64,000 bases of DNA from positions 372,001 through 436,000 of the forward strand of contig CAVYXV010000008.1 of assembly GCA_963772585.1 (NCBI GenBank), in the 5' to 3' direction. This stretch comes from CAVVXN01 sp963772585 (lineage in GTDB: Bacteria; Planctomycetota; PLA2; JAEUHO01). Each line of letters opens with the position of its first letter. Position 1 is the first letter of the stretch. The position numbers and the translations under genes were made by a program. The notes under the pieces were generated by a model. It did not search any database, had not been told where the DNA came from, and was given only the letters and a program-made list of their open reading frames with translations. This document shows positions 25,303 to 34,360 of this stretch, piece by piece.

Positions 25303-28300
25303 TCAGGGAACCGCGAGGACGACATCGGCGGTCTCCCCCTCCTGGAGGGAGACCGTGACGGTCTCGCGGCTTTCCTGGTCGATGAACCGCCAGGTGCCGA
25401 CGGGAAGGCCGACGGCGGTGCCGGTCCGGTCTCCCAGGTAGAGGACCTGCTGGGGGTCGTCCGTCTCGCTTTCGGCGGCGACGACGCGCACCGTGCGCCC
25501 CGGAAGGGGTTCCCCGGCATCGTTGCGGACGCGGAGCGAAACCGTACCGCCGGCTGCGAGGACGATCCGCACGGGCCCCGGAGCCGTCGGAAGCGCCCGG
25601 ACCTGGTCGACGAATCCGGTGGCGACGACGGCGACGTCCCTCACGTCGCGCGGCACTTCGTCGGCCCGGAAGCGGCCTTGCGAGTCGGTGCGCCCGCTGA
25701 GGAGGACGCCGTAGGACGCGGGACCGAACGCGAGACGCGCCCCGGCAACCGCGCGGCCCTGCGCATCGAGGACCACGCCCTCCACGTGGCGCGCCGCTTC
25801 GAGCCTCACGGTGGGCGTGCCGTCGCGCAGGACCCGGGGAGGGATCTGGACGATCGCCCATCCCGGGCCGCGAAGGCCGAGCGTGCGCGTGCCCCCGAAG
25901 CTGTCGCGGTACTCGAGGACGTCGTCGGGGACGTCGAAGCGGAACCAGGCCACGTTGGAGAGTCCTCCGCCGGCCCTCTCCCACACGTCGTCTCCGTGGA
26001 GTTCCCGGAAGGTGCCCGCGACGCTCGTCGGGAAGGGCCACAGACCGACCGCGACCGTGGCCGGCATCGGGGCGTCCTCGGGGAAGATCATGCGGATCGG
26101 GATCCGACCGCGCGACGTCCCCCTCGGCGGCCCCATCCGCACGACCACTTCCTCGGATGGAATGTGGACGTCCGTCGCGGTGTCCGAGCCGTCCGGACCC
26201 GCCTTGCGGACGGTGAGTCGCGCCTCGCCGGACCCGAGCCCGCCGAACGAATAGCGACCGCTCTCGCCGCGCACGCCGTGGTGGGGTCGACCGTCCTGCC
26301 ACACGGTGGCGAAGACTCCATCGACAGGCGAGGGTCGACCGTCCTGCGTGAGCACCCGCACGGTCAGGTGCTCCGCCTCCTCGAGGACCACGTCGAGCGC
26401 CCGCGTTTCTCCCGGCGAAAGCCGGATCTCCCTCTTCCAGGGGGCCCAGTCGGGATGATGGACCCGTACGTCCTGTGGCTGGGCCGGCAGGTCGCAGACG
26501 ACGCGGCCGTTCTCGTCGACGGTACGCTCCGGCAGGGTACGCGCGTCCTGGAACGCGACGCGGGCACCGACGCACGGCCGGCCCGTAGCGTCGTGGACGG
26601 TGACGACCACCTTCGCCCGTCCCAGCAACCGTAGATCCGCGCGCGCGTCCCGCCGCTCGGTGGAGATGGCGACGGGCACTGCGGTAGAACCCAGGAGCCC
26701 CTCCGCGTTCCGGGGAGACGGATACGCCTGGAGCAGGAGCCGGTGCTCGAGGACGGCCCCCTCGAGGAGGTAGTCGCCGTCCCCGTCCGCGCGGGTCGCG
26801 AGCACCCACGGCGGGCGCACCGTGTCCACCTCGCCGTTCTGGGGATCGCAGTCGAAGAGGACGCGCGTCGTCCCGGGAGGGTCCCGGAGCAGGCGATCGG
26901 CCCACGGCTCCGGCAACCAGGCACGCATCTCTCCGTTGGTCGGGGGCACCGCGAACACCAGGGCGTCGCGGGCGGGGGAACCGTCGGGGAGGAGAACCCG
27001 GCCGCGAATCGTGCCGCCGGGCGCGAGAAGCACGAGAACGTCTCCTCGCGCGTCGGGGCGAACCAACCCATCGCCGGCCGCGTGCTCCGCCGCCGTCGTG
27101 ACGAGCACGAGGTCTCGCGACGACGGCACGCCCTCGAGCCGGAACCGCCCTTCCGGGTCGCTCGTCGCGTGCCACGGCGACGCCGTCCGCCCCTCGTAGG
27201 CCGGGTAGTCGTCGCCCACGAGGGCCCGTACGTCGGCTCCGGGGATGGGCATCCGCGTACGCGCATCGAGCACGCGTCCGCTCACGCGACCGGCCGGCTC
27301 CCACACGATCTCGAGGACCGACGCCTGACCGGCGCGGACGACGGCCGCCGCCTCGCCGCCCACGTAGCGATCCGCAGGGCGGGGCACCGCGTCCACTCGC
27401 CCGGGAGGAAGACCGTCCAGGTCCGTCGCCTCCTGCTGAGACAGGGTCACCCGTCGCTGCGAACCGTCCGCGAGCAGGAGATCGACCACGCAGGGCGGTG
27501 CGTCGTCGCCCCTCACGTGGAGGGGCAGCCTCAAGGCGCCCGTCGTGGGAGCGGGGGCCGGAGGCGACGGCGGAGGAACCGGACGAGGCGGCAGGTTCTC
27601 CTTCCGGGAACGCCCGCGCAGCCGGGGGGACGCGTGCTCGTTGCCGTCCCTCGCCAGCAGCGGCGATCCACCCCCCGATCCGTCGGAAGAGCGCCGATGG
27701 CGAGACGCTCCGAGCCACCCGCCGGAAAGGAGCACGAGCGCCGCGACGGCGGCAACCCCCGCCACCGCGATCCACTGGAGAGCGGGTGCCGCCCACGCCA
27801 GCGGCGCCAGGGCGGCCATCCACCGGCGGCGGTCACCGTCCGCGTCGGCGTCGAGGCGCTCCCGCATCCGGACGAGCGCGCGTCGCAAGCGCGTCTTCAC
27901 CGTGGGCACGGGGAGGTGCAGGCGGCGCGCGATGCGGCGGGGAGGGATACCCGCGAAGTAGCGAAGCGTCAGGACCTCCCGCTGTCCCGCGGGCAGATCC
28001 TCCACGAGGCGCAGCAACCGGCGGCGCTGCTCGAGGAGGGACGCGGCGTCGTCCACGGCGGGCCGTGCATCGCCCTTGGCGGCCCGCGTTTCGCGGACCC
28101 GGCGGCGTGCCTCGGCCCGCTGCCGGGTCCGCACCACGTTTCGGAGGACGCCCGCGAGCCACGCCCGCTCGTGTCGGACGGCGACGCCCTGCTGCTTCAA
28201 CGCGGCGAGCCAGGTCTCCTGCAGGACGTCGTCGACGTCCGCCTCCCCTCGGACGAGCCCGCGCGCGAGGCGGCGGAGCCCCTTCTCGTGGGTGACGAGG

Positions 28301-28332
28301 GTCTCGGCGGGCATCGTGGCGCGTCGGTCCAT
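25303..28332 (-). CDS. Membrane-tethered ECF sigma factor with large extracytoplasmic CarboxypepD_reg region
   Basis: 1009 residues; ATG at 28332, nine bases after GGAGG. Residues ~12-75 are sigma region 2 (DDVLQETWLAALKQQ) and ~98-155 region 4 (LPAGQREVLTLRYFAG, then IARRLHLPVPTVKTRLRRAL). A single membrane helix follows at ~187-204 (WIAVAGVAAVAALVLL), then a Pro-rich linker and ~750 residues of CarboxypepD_reg/Ig-like repeats (GRVSGRVLDARTRMPIPGA; GTIRGRVLLPDGSPARDAL; KVVVTVHDATGRPCVGARV; VEGVVLDAQGRAVAGARL). Topology puts the sigma domain in the cytoplasm and the repeats outside. To reach promoters it must be cleaved or act at the membrane. No anti-sigma gene is adjacent. It lies 46 bp downstream of the phosphatase gene on the same strand. 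Confidence 0.9.
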   Translation of the reverse strand: MDRRATMPAETLVTHEKGLRRLARGLVRGEADVDDVLQETWLAALKQQGVAVRHERAWLAGVLRNVVRTRQRAEARRRVRETRAAKGDARPAVDDAASLLEQRRRLLRLVEDLPAGQREVLTLRYFAGIPPRRIARRLHLPVPTVKTRLRRALVRMRERLDADADGDRRRWMAALAPLAWAAPALQWIAVAGVAAVAALVLLSGGWLGASRHRRSSDGSGGGSPLLARDGNEHASPRLRGRSRKENLPPRPVPPPSPPAPAPTTGALRLPLHVRGDDAPPCVVDLLLADGSQRRVTLSQQEATDLDGLPPGRVDAVPRPADRYVGGEAAAVVRAGQASVLEIVWEPAGRVSGRVLDARTRMPIPGADVRALVGDDYPAYEGRTASPWHATSDPEGRFRLEGVPSSRDLVLVTTAAEHAAGDGLVRPDARGDVLVLLAPGGTIRGRVLLPDGSPARDALVFAVPPTNGEMRAWLPEPWADRLLRDPPGTTRVLFDCDPQNGEVDTVRPPWVLATRADGDGDYLLEGAVLEHRLLLQAYPSPRNAEGLLGSTAVPVAISTERRDARADLRLLGRAKVVVTVHDATGRPCVGARVAFQDARTLPERTVDENGRVVCDLPAQPQDVRVHHPDWAPWKREIRLSPGETRALDVVLEEAEHLTVRVLTQDGRPSPVDGVFATVWQDGRPHHGVRGESGRYSFGGLGSGEARLTVRKAGPDGSDTATDVHIPSEEVVVRMGPPRGTSRGRIPIRMIFPEDAPMPATVAVGLWPFPTSVAGTFRELHGDDVWERAGGGLSNVAWFRFDVPDDVLEYRDSFGGTRTLGLRGPGWAIVQIPPRVLRDGTPTVRLEAARHVEGVVLDAQGRAVAGARLAFGPASYGVLLSGRTDSQGRFRADEVPRDVRDVAVVATGFVDQVRALPTAPGPVRIVLAAGGTVSLRVRNDAGEPLPGRTVRVVAAESETDDPQQVLYLGDRTGTAVGLPVGTWRFIDQESRETVTVSLQEGETADVVLAVP

Positions 28333-28378
28333 GGTTCCGGGCCTCCGTCCCGGAGTTGCCGCGGATCGTGGATCGGCG

Positions 28379-29188
28379 TCACCCCTGTTGCCCTTCGCCT
28401 CGGAGGAGGCCGAGGAGCTCGTCGTGGACGACGCCGTTCGTCGAGAGCGCGCTGCCGCCGCGGATGGTCCGCTCGCCGCCGAGGGTCGAGAACCGCCCGC
28501 CCGCCTCCTCGAGGATCGGCAGGAGGGCCGCGTTGTCCCACGGCGCCGTGCCGGGATCGATCGCCGCCTCGATGCGACCGGTGGCGGCGAGGAGGTGCTG
28601 GTAGCAGTCCGACCAGCCCCGGACGCTCTTCGCGGCGAAGAACACGCGCTCCACGGCGGCCATCGACGTGTGCTGGGCGAGGTAGCGCGCCGAGGTCGTG
28701 GAGACGAGACCGTCGGCGAGGCGGGTGGCCGAGACCCGCGCCGGCCGGGGCGGCCCCCCGTCCCACGCGTGGTACGCCCCGAGGCCGCGGCCCGCCCACA
28801 CCGTCTCCCGTGCCGCCGGGCAGTGGATCACGCCGATCACGGGCGCCCCCGGCGCCTCGGCGGACTCGACGGCGACCAGCGTCCCCCAGAGCGGCACGCC
28901 CCGGGTGAACGAACGCGTGCCGTCGACGGGGTCGAGGATCCAGGTGAAGCCGCTCGTCCCCGGCCGGGCGGCCTCCTCCTCGCCTTCGATCCCGTCGTCG
29001 GGAAACGCGGCGGCAATGCGTTCGCGCATGACGCGCTCGGCGCCACGGTCCGCGACGGTGACGGGCGACCCGTCGCCCTTGCGCTCCACGGCCAGGGCGT
29101 CGGCGCGGAAGTGCCCCAGGGCGAAGTCCCCGCCCGCCCGGGCGACGGCGAGGGCGTGATCGAGACGGGAGGCCAGGTCCGGGTTCAT
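28379..29188 (-). CDS. Inositol-monophosphatase-family phosphatase (histidinol-phosphatase-like)
   Basis: 269 residues from the Met at 29188 (MNPDLASRL). Mg-dependent IMPase fold. The metal/phosphate motifs are complete: GIEGEEEA (Glu), WILDPVDGTRSF (Asp-Pro-x-Asp-Gly-Thr) and APWDNAALLPILEEAGG (Trp-Asp). The arrangement is closest to HisN-type histidinol-phosphatases or generic sugar-phosphate phosphatases; the substrate is not decided by sequence. Codons 1-195 recur almost unchanged at 36646-37232 in a truncated copy, and the mobile island lies between the two. Confidence 0.9.
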   Translation of the reverse strand: MNPDLASRLDHALAVARAGGDFALGHFRADALAVERKGDGSPVTVADRGAERVMRERIAAAFPDDGIEGEEEAARPGTSGFTWILDPVDGTRSFTRGVPLWGTLVAVESAEAPGAPVIGVIHCPAARETVWAGRGLGAYHAWDGGPPRPARVSATRLADGLVSTTSARYLAQHTSMAAVERVFFAAKSVRGWSDCYQHLLAATGRIEAAIDPGTAPWDNAALLPILEEAGGRFSTLGGERTIRGGSALSTNGVVHDELLGLLRGEGQQG

Positions 29189-29265
29189 GCCCACCGACTC
29201 TAGCCCGCCCGCCCGCCGAAAGAAGCAGCTGACCACAGCGTATGCTTGGTTCCCCTTCAACCTGC

Positions 29266-29608
29266 TCAACACTCCGATCTGAGCATTGAACGCGGAGGCC
29301 GATTGCTGATAGGCATGTTGGAGTCGAGTGCCGCGCCCAAGGCCTCGAGAAGGCTCAGGCCCTTCCCCGCCTCTACGAGTACGACGCGCCTCGCCTGGCT
29401 GCGGCCCTTCTTCAACAGCCCCCTCACGGGCTCGAGCCGGGCCAGGAGGGGGATGTCGGTCACCCGCAGCAGCAACTCTGGAGGTAACTTCTGGAGGAAG
29501 CCGGGCGTGGTGACGCGGGCCGTGTGCTCCGCGAAGCGCCCCAGGGTGCGGGGCGAGATCTCCAAGGCCTCGGCCACGGATTCACGGCTCGCCGCTTCTT
29601 CGCGGATC
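29266..29608 (-). pseudogene. Unidentified protein fragment with helix-turn-helix-like region
   Basis: The minus-strand frame reads ESVAEALEISPRTLGRFAEH, then LPPELLLRVTDIPLLARLEP and QARRVVLVEAGKGLSLLEAL. The composition is protein-like, and the first part could be a DNA-binding helix-turn-helix. There is no convincing start: at ~29608 it abuts the tyrosine-recombinase remnant on the other strand. I could not identify the family. Probably a remnant at the left edge of the mobile island, close to the end of the phosphatase duplication. Confidence 0.35.
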
Positions 29609-30186
29609 ACATGCCCCGCGCGCGCGGGCTCAGCCCACACACCATCCGCAGCTACCGCGACGCCTTCGCGATGCTGCTGCGGTTCCTTGCTGCACGACTT
29701 GACCGGGACGTGGTCGATCTCGACCTCTGCGACATCGACCCCGACGGCGTCATCGCGTTCCTCGAGCATCTCGAGACCGGCCGCGGAAACTGCGCCGCGA
29801 CCGGACTCGATGCCTCATCTCCCGAGCCGCTCTTCCGAAGTCGCCGCGGCGCACCGCTCACCCGGTTCGGCGTCCGCTACCTCCTGCGGAAGTACTCCGC
29901 ACTTGCTCAGTCCGCGGCGCCTGGTCTCGCATGCAAACGAGTCCACCCGCACACGATGCGTCACACCGCAGCAGTCCACCTCCTCCAGTCCGGGGTCGAC
30001 ATGGTCACGATCAGCCATTGGCTCGGCCACGCGAGCGTCGAGACGACCAACCGCTACGCCGTCGTGGACCTCGAGACCAAGCGAGCGGCGCTCGCCAAGG
30101 CCGGCCCCGTCGTCGACGACGACGACCTCGCGCTCGCAGCGTGGCGTTCGGACACATCCATCCTCACATGGATTGAGGCGCTTTGA
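29524..30186 (+). pseudogene. Tyrosine recombinase with internal deletion
   Basis: From ~29580 the frame reads RFFADHMPRARGLSPHTIRS, the usual SAM-like N-terminal core-binding domain of XerC/D-type enzymes. After LEHLETGRGNCAAT it jumps to PEPLFRSRRGAPLTRFGVRY and the complete C-terminal catalytic block HTMRHTAAVHLL, ISHWLGHASVETTNRY (His, Arg, His and nucleophile Tyr). About 100 residues, including box I with the first catalytic Arg, are missing at the junction, although the frame is kept. The shortened protein should be inactive for strand exchange. An inverted repeat immediately follows (30197-30262). Confidence 0.8.
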
Positions 30187-30196
30187 GGCGGCGGCG

Positions 30197-30239
30197 GTTA
30201 TGTGGAGTCCGGCGCCCTGGAAAGCGATCCACTTGGGTC

Positions 30240-30262
<23 letters not shown>
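30197..30262. repeat. Inverted repeat downstream of the recombinase
   Basis: GTTATGTGGAGTC (30197-30209) and GACTCTACATAAC (30250-30262) are inverse with 12 of 13 matches, separated by 40 bp. Placed directly after a tyrosine-recombinase gene, this may be a recombinase core site or the end of its element. It could also be the terminal repeat left by the neighbouring IS3 remnant. Confidence 0.55.
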
Positions 30263-30811
<549 letters not shown>

Positions 30812-31337
30812 CGCGAGCAACGCCGTCACTTCGGCCAGGGCCTTGTCCTTGCGGTGGAGCTCCCGCTCGAGCTCCCGGATCCTGCGGGCCTCGGGCGTGC
30901 GGTCGCTGCGCTTGGCGTGCGGCGCCTTGAGCGCGCCGACGCCGGCCTCCAGGACCTTGGCCCGCCACTCCTTCAGCTGCGCCTCGTGGATGCCTTCGCG
31001 GCGCAGGAACGCGCCCAGGGCCTCCTCGGAGAGCCCGGACGCATCGAGGACGATCCGGAGCTTGTCCTCGGCCGTGCGGCCGCGGCGCGGCTGGGAACGG
31101 GGAGTCGACGGGTTCTGCTTCTTCTTCGCCATGGGCGGCACGGTAGGGCTCGGCACGGACGCCGCGCGCAGCCAGCGTGACAGGGTGCTCTGGGCCACGC
31201 CGACCTCGTCGGCGAGAGCCGAGGCACTGATGGCCTCCCGGCCCACCATCCGCTGGACCATGCGAGCCTTGAAACCGGGGGTGTACGACGACATGCGACG
31301 TCTCCACCGCCCCCTGAGAATCATTCTCAAGATCTCA

Positions 31338-31426
31338 CCCCCCATGGGGGGCGCCCGCCCTGCGGGCGGGCCGACGGGAGTCGTGCCCTACCAAGGCTTC
31401 GCCTTGGCAGGGGCCCCACGACTCCC
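31338..31426. repeat. Cluster of three perfect palindromes
   Basis: CCCCCCATGGGGGG (31338-31351) is followed by GCCCGCCCTGCGGGCGGGC (31353-31371), then a nested hairpin at 31376-31426 pairing GGGAGTCGTG with CACGACTCCC and, inside it, CCAAGGC with GCCTTGG around a TTC loop. No T tract follows. They lie between the IS3 orfA start and the serpin gene. A strong structure here could insulate serpin transcription or mark a transposon end. Confidence 0.75.
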
Positions 31427-31504
31427 TACACCCGGGCGACAACTACGCTGACACAGGGGGGAACCGAGACCACGGGGACGTGTCTCATCCCGAAGGAGGC
31501 AATC

Positions 31505-32737
31505 ATGCATCGGATCTTGAGCCCGTTCCTGCTCGTTCTCGTTCTTCTCGTCGTCCCTGCGGCCGCCGACCGTGGCGTGACGCCGGAGCGGGCCGTGGCC
31601 GGCGCGAACAACGCGTTTGCCGTGGACCTCTACCGGAAGGTCGCGAGCAAGCCCGGCAACGTACTCTTGTCGCCCTGGTCGATCTCGTCGGCCCTCGCGA
31701 TGGTCTCGGAGGGGGCGCGGGGCGACACGAGGGAGCAGATGCGGGACGTCCTCCATCTGCCACGGAGCGTTCCCGCGCGCGGCATACCGGCCGTCGCAAA
31801 GGCACTCGAGCCGGGCAGGGTCCCCGAGCGGACCGACGGCGGGCAGCGGATGGTACCGGCCTACGAGATCTCGATCGCGAACCGAGTCTGGGTGCAGGAG
31901 AGGCTCCGGCTCGTCGATGACTACGTGGCGACGCTCGAGGGAGCGTGGGCGGCGCCCGTCGGGCGAATCGACTTCCGGCGGACGGCGGCGGCGAGGACGG
32001 CGATCAACGACTGGGTGGCCGAGCGGACGAAGAACCGCATCGAGGGCATCGTGCCGGAGCAACTCCCGACCCCCGACACGCTCCTGGCGCTCGCAAATGC
32101 GATCTACTTCCGGGCGGCCTGGAAACACCCCTTCCGCGAATCGATGACGGGCCCCGGGACGTTCACGAGGTCGGACGGGAGTGAGGTCGAGTGCGACTTC
32201 ATGCGACGGGTGGGCGGGTACCCGTACGTCAAGACGGACACGCTCGAGGCCGTGGCGATTCCGTATCGCGACGAGGCTGCCATGGTCCTCCTCCTCCCGA
32301 AGAGGGGCGTCGGCATCGCGGGGATCGAGAAGGACCTCTCCTGGCCCGCTCTCAATTCGATCCTCGGGCGCCTGAGCGGGGCGCAGGTCGAGCTGCGGCT
32401 CCCGAAGTTCACCTTCACGTGGGCCGCGAATCTCGAGGACGTCCTCCCGGAGATGGGGATGGAGAGCGCGTTCTCGCCCGTTCGCGCCGACTTCACCGGC
32501 ATCACGACGGAGAAGCCGCTGGTCGTCGGCCCCGTGCTCCACAAGGCGTTCGTCGCCGTGGACGAGGCGGGAACGGAAGCCTCGGCGGCGACGGTGGTCT
32601 TGGTCAAGCCCGGCGGCGCGTCGCCGCAGGAGCCCGTCGAGTTCCACGCGGACCGGCCGTTCCTCTTCCTGATCCGCCACGCCGACACGGGAACGATCCT
32701 CTTCCTCGGAAGGGTCAGCGACCCGACGGCGGACTGA
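31505..32737 (+). CDS. Secreted serpin (serine-protease-inhibitor fold)
   Basis: 410 residues; ATG at 31505, six bases after GGAGG. A signal peptide spans residues 1-21 (FLLVLVLLVVPAAA). The serpin core is clear: NVLLSPWSISSALAMVSEGA, LALANAIYFRAAWKHPF, MVLLLPKRG, LRLPKFTFTW, and the C-terminal DRPFLFLIRHADTGTILFLG. The hinge EAGTEASAAT (about 354-363) is the small-residue consensus required for loop insertion, so it should be inhibitory. By the usual numbering P1 falls near Lys-Pro-Gly-Gly (about 368-371), which does not clearly name a target protease. Bacterial serpins are sparse. It sits in the mobile island between IS remnants, which argues for transfer. Confidence 0.93.
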   Translation: MHRILSPFLLVLVLLVVPAAADRGVTPERAVAGANNAFAVDLYRKVASKPGNVLLSPWSISSALAMVSEGARGDTREQMRDVLHLPRSVPARGIPAVAKALEPGRVPERTDGGQRMVPAYEISIANRVWVQERLRLVDDYVATLEGAWAAPVGRIDFRRTAAARTAINDWVAERTKNRIEGIVPEQLPTPDTLLALANAIYFRAAWKHPFRESMTGPGTFTRSDGSEVECDFMRRVGGYPYVKTDTLEAVAIPYRDEAAMVLLLPKRGVGIAGIEKDLSWPALNSILGRLSGAQVELRLPKFTFTWAANLEDVLPEMGMESAFSPVRADFTGITTEKPLVVGPVLHKAFVAVDEAGTEASAATVVLVKPGGASPQEPVEFHADRPFLFLIRHADTGTILFLGRVSDPTAD

Positions 32738-32919
32738 GAGGCCCGGAAGGAGACCCCAACCTGCTTCCCATCGCGCCGCATCCCGCCGACGCGACGCCTT
32801 TCGTCGCCTCCTGCCCCGTCCCTCGTGTCAGTCCGAGCGCTCGGCCCTCTCCGGGGAATGGCCCGTCGAGGCAGCGATCCTCGACGTTCGACCTTGGTGA
32901 GGTCCGGTTTCGCAGGAGG

Positions 32920-33090
32920 ATGCCGGTCCATCGTGTCTACGATGGCAAGCCTGCTGACTCGGTGGAGGAGAGGAACCGGATGGAAGCGGCGGAGCAAGGG
33001 CAGCAAGGGAATCTGATTGGGAAGCTCGTCCTGCGGGTTGCGCCCAGGCCCTTCCGACCGGTCGATGGAGCCAACAAGTTACGGCAATAG
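32920..33090 (+). CDS. Possible small protein of unknown function
   Basis: 56 codons from ATG 32920 (MPVHRVYDGKPADSVEERNR), directly after AGGAGG with almost no spacer, which is poor for initiation. The composition is protein-like and less Arg/Gly-biased than shadow frames nearby, and the frame could start further upstream. The next small gene begins 12 bp after its stop. No family is recognised; a remnant is equally possible. Confidence 0.3.
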   Translation: MPVHRVYDGKPADSVEERNRMEAAEQGQQGNLIGKLVLRVAPRPFRPVDGANKLRQ

Positions 33091-33102
33091 AGGCCTACAC
33101 CC

Positions 33103-33255
33103 ATGGCAGGACTCGGAAGGCAGGATGGGAACCAGACGAATCGCCCGCTCGTGCTTCTCGCGCTCGTGATGTGCACGGGCCCTGCCGTTGGCGCGTACTA
33201 CCTCCTGCGCCCCCAGACCATCGTCGAACCGGCCCCAAACATCTGCGGAGGATAG
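33103..33255 (+). CDS. Small single-pass membrane protein, function unknown
   Basis: 50 residues: a polar start (MAGLGRQDGNQTN), then one hydrophobic helix (LVLLALVMCTGPAVGAYYLL) and a short tail ending ICGG. There is no good ribosome site. Its TAG ends at 33255, the first base of the GGGGATTG octamer that borders the IS66 fragment, so the insertion left the gene complete. Too short for family assignment. Confidence 0.4.
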   Translation: MAGLGRQDGNQTNRPLVLLALVMCTGPAVGAYYLLRPQTIVEPAPNICGG

Positions 33256-33262
33256 GGGATTG

Positions 33263-34008
33263 GTAAGCGTTCACCCCCCTGTGGGATGAGACGCCATCAG
33301 CCGATTCCAGGGTTGTGGGCAAGAAGAGCGAATGCCGTGGCTGCCGAGAGATGCGGGGGGAGTTGGCTGCGCTTCGACTTGTCGTCCTGCAGCAGCAAGA
33401 GAAGATCCGCGAGCTCGAGGCGCGACTCAACCTCTCCTCGCGAAACTCCTCCAAGCCCCCGCCCTCGGATCCTCCCGGAGCCCCGCGACCTCCTCGATCC
33501 AAGGGCACGGGCCGCAAGCAGGGTGGGCAACCGGGTCACAAGGGCAAGACGCGCCCCTGGTTCCCCTGGGACGACGTGGACGAATTCGTGGACGTGCGGC
33601 CGTCGCATTGCGGTTGCTGTGCGCGTCCGCTGGGGCCCGCAGCCTTTGCCGGCCTCGACCCATGGCGCCACCAGGTCGTTGAGATCCCACCGGTTTCTGC
33701 CTTTGTCACCGAGTACCTGATGCACGGCGCTGTCTGCGATGCGTGTGGTGAGAGGACTCAGGGCTCGCTTCCGGAAGGAGTCATGCCCTGGGCTGTAGGG
33801 CCGCGACTGCAGGCCGTGCTCTCTACCCTCAGCGGTCGCTTCCGGCTCTCCCGGCGCGAGGTGCTCGAAGCCGCCGAGGCACTCTTCGGTCCCAAGGCTC
33901 GCCTGGGCCTGGGAACGCTCGCGGCCTTGGAGGAGCGTACGCGCCGTGCCCTCACCGCTGCCTACGAAGAGGCCGCACGAGCGGTGCAGAAGTCCGCCAT
34001 CGGCTTGA
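33263..34008 (+). mobile_element. Truncated IS66-family element of a different lineage
   Basis: The left end GTAAGCGTTCACCCCCCTG (33263-33281) is a canonical IS66 terminus. Only the 5' part of the transposase follows; homology stops near 34004-34008 where an IS21 istB fragment begins in opposite orientation. The octamer before the left end (GGGGATTG, 33255-33262) recurs at 34223-34230, but no inverted repeat precedes the second copy. Confidence 0.7.
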
Positions 34009-34037
34009 AGCTCGCGAGCCGGGCGTTCTGGCGCTGA
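33315..34037 (+). pseudogene. IS66-family transposase, N-terminal part only
   Basis: GTG start 33315. It has the coiled-coil start (MRGELAALRLVVLQQQEKIR), NSSKPPPSDPPGAPRPPRSK, the zinc-finger-like CGCCARPLGP and CDACGERTQG motifs, and RFRLSRREVLEAAEALFGPK. After EEAARAVQK the reading continues into unrelated sequence (IGLKLASRAFWR), so the entire DDE catalytic domain is missing. It is clearly less similar to the transposases of E1, E2 and E4 than they are to one another, so it is an independent arrival. Confidence 0.85.
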
Positions 34038-34215
34038 CGCTCCAGGCTGCGTCTTGCACGCTCGGCCTCCTCGAGCGCGAGCAACGACTCCAGCCAGGGC
34101 TCGTCCTTCACCTCCTCGAGTCGCGTGAGCAGGCCGTGAAGGCCGAGGGCGTGGGCACGTTCACGCAGGCCGGGGATCTCGGCGAGTTCGGCCGCCGTGA
34201 AGTCGCGGGCCGGAG
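34004..34215 (-). pseudogene. IS21-family IstB-like ATPase, N-terminal fragment
   Basis: The minus strand reads DFTAAELAEIPGLRERAHAL, then GLLTRLEEVKDEPWLESLLA and RQRQNARLASFKPMADF. This resembles the N-terminal helical region of IstB helper ATPases, which normally continues into the Walker A motif; here it ends at the junction with the IS66 fragment. No start codon fits. It is a relic showing at least three transposon families in the island. Confidence 0.5.
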
Positions 34216-34302
34216 ATCGAGCGGGGATTGACTCACCTGCATACGGACCGGGCTCAAACGTCGGATGAGCGGCGCGACTTCCCGGAATGGCTGAACGCGT
34301 AC

Positions 34303-34310
34303 TTCGGACG
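34303..34310. repeat. Left target-site duplication of E4
   Basis: TTCGGACG, directly before the GTAACCGCTCA end. The identical octamer follows the right end at 36531-36538. Confidence 0.92.
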
Positions 34311-34360
34311 GTAACCGCTCACCCCTAATTCCGGCCGAACTATCAACCGATTGACGGGGT

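Noticed and set aside
31315..31329. TGAGAATCATTCTCA as a Fur-box-like operator
   Set aside because: A single 15-bp palindrome upstream of an IS3 orfA, without the repeated GATAAT core and without an iron gene nearby. More likely part of the transposon end.
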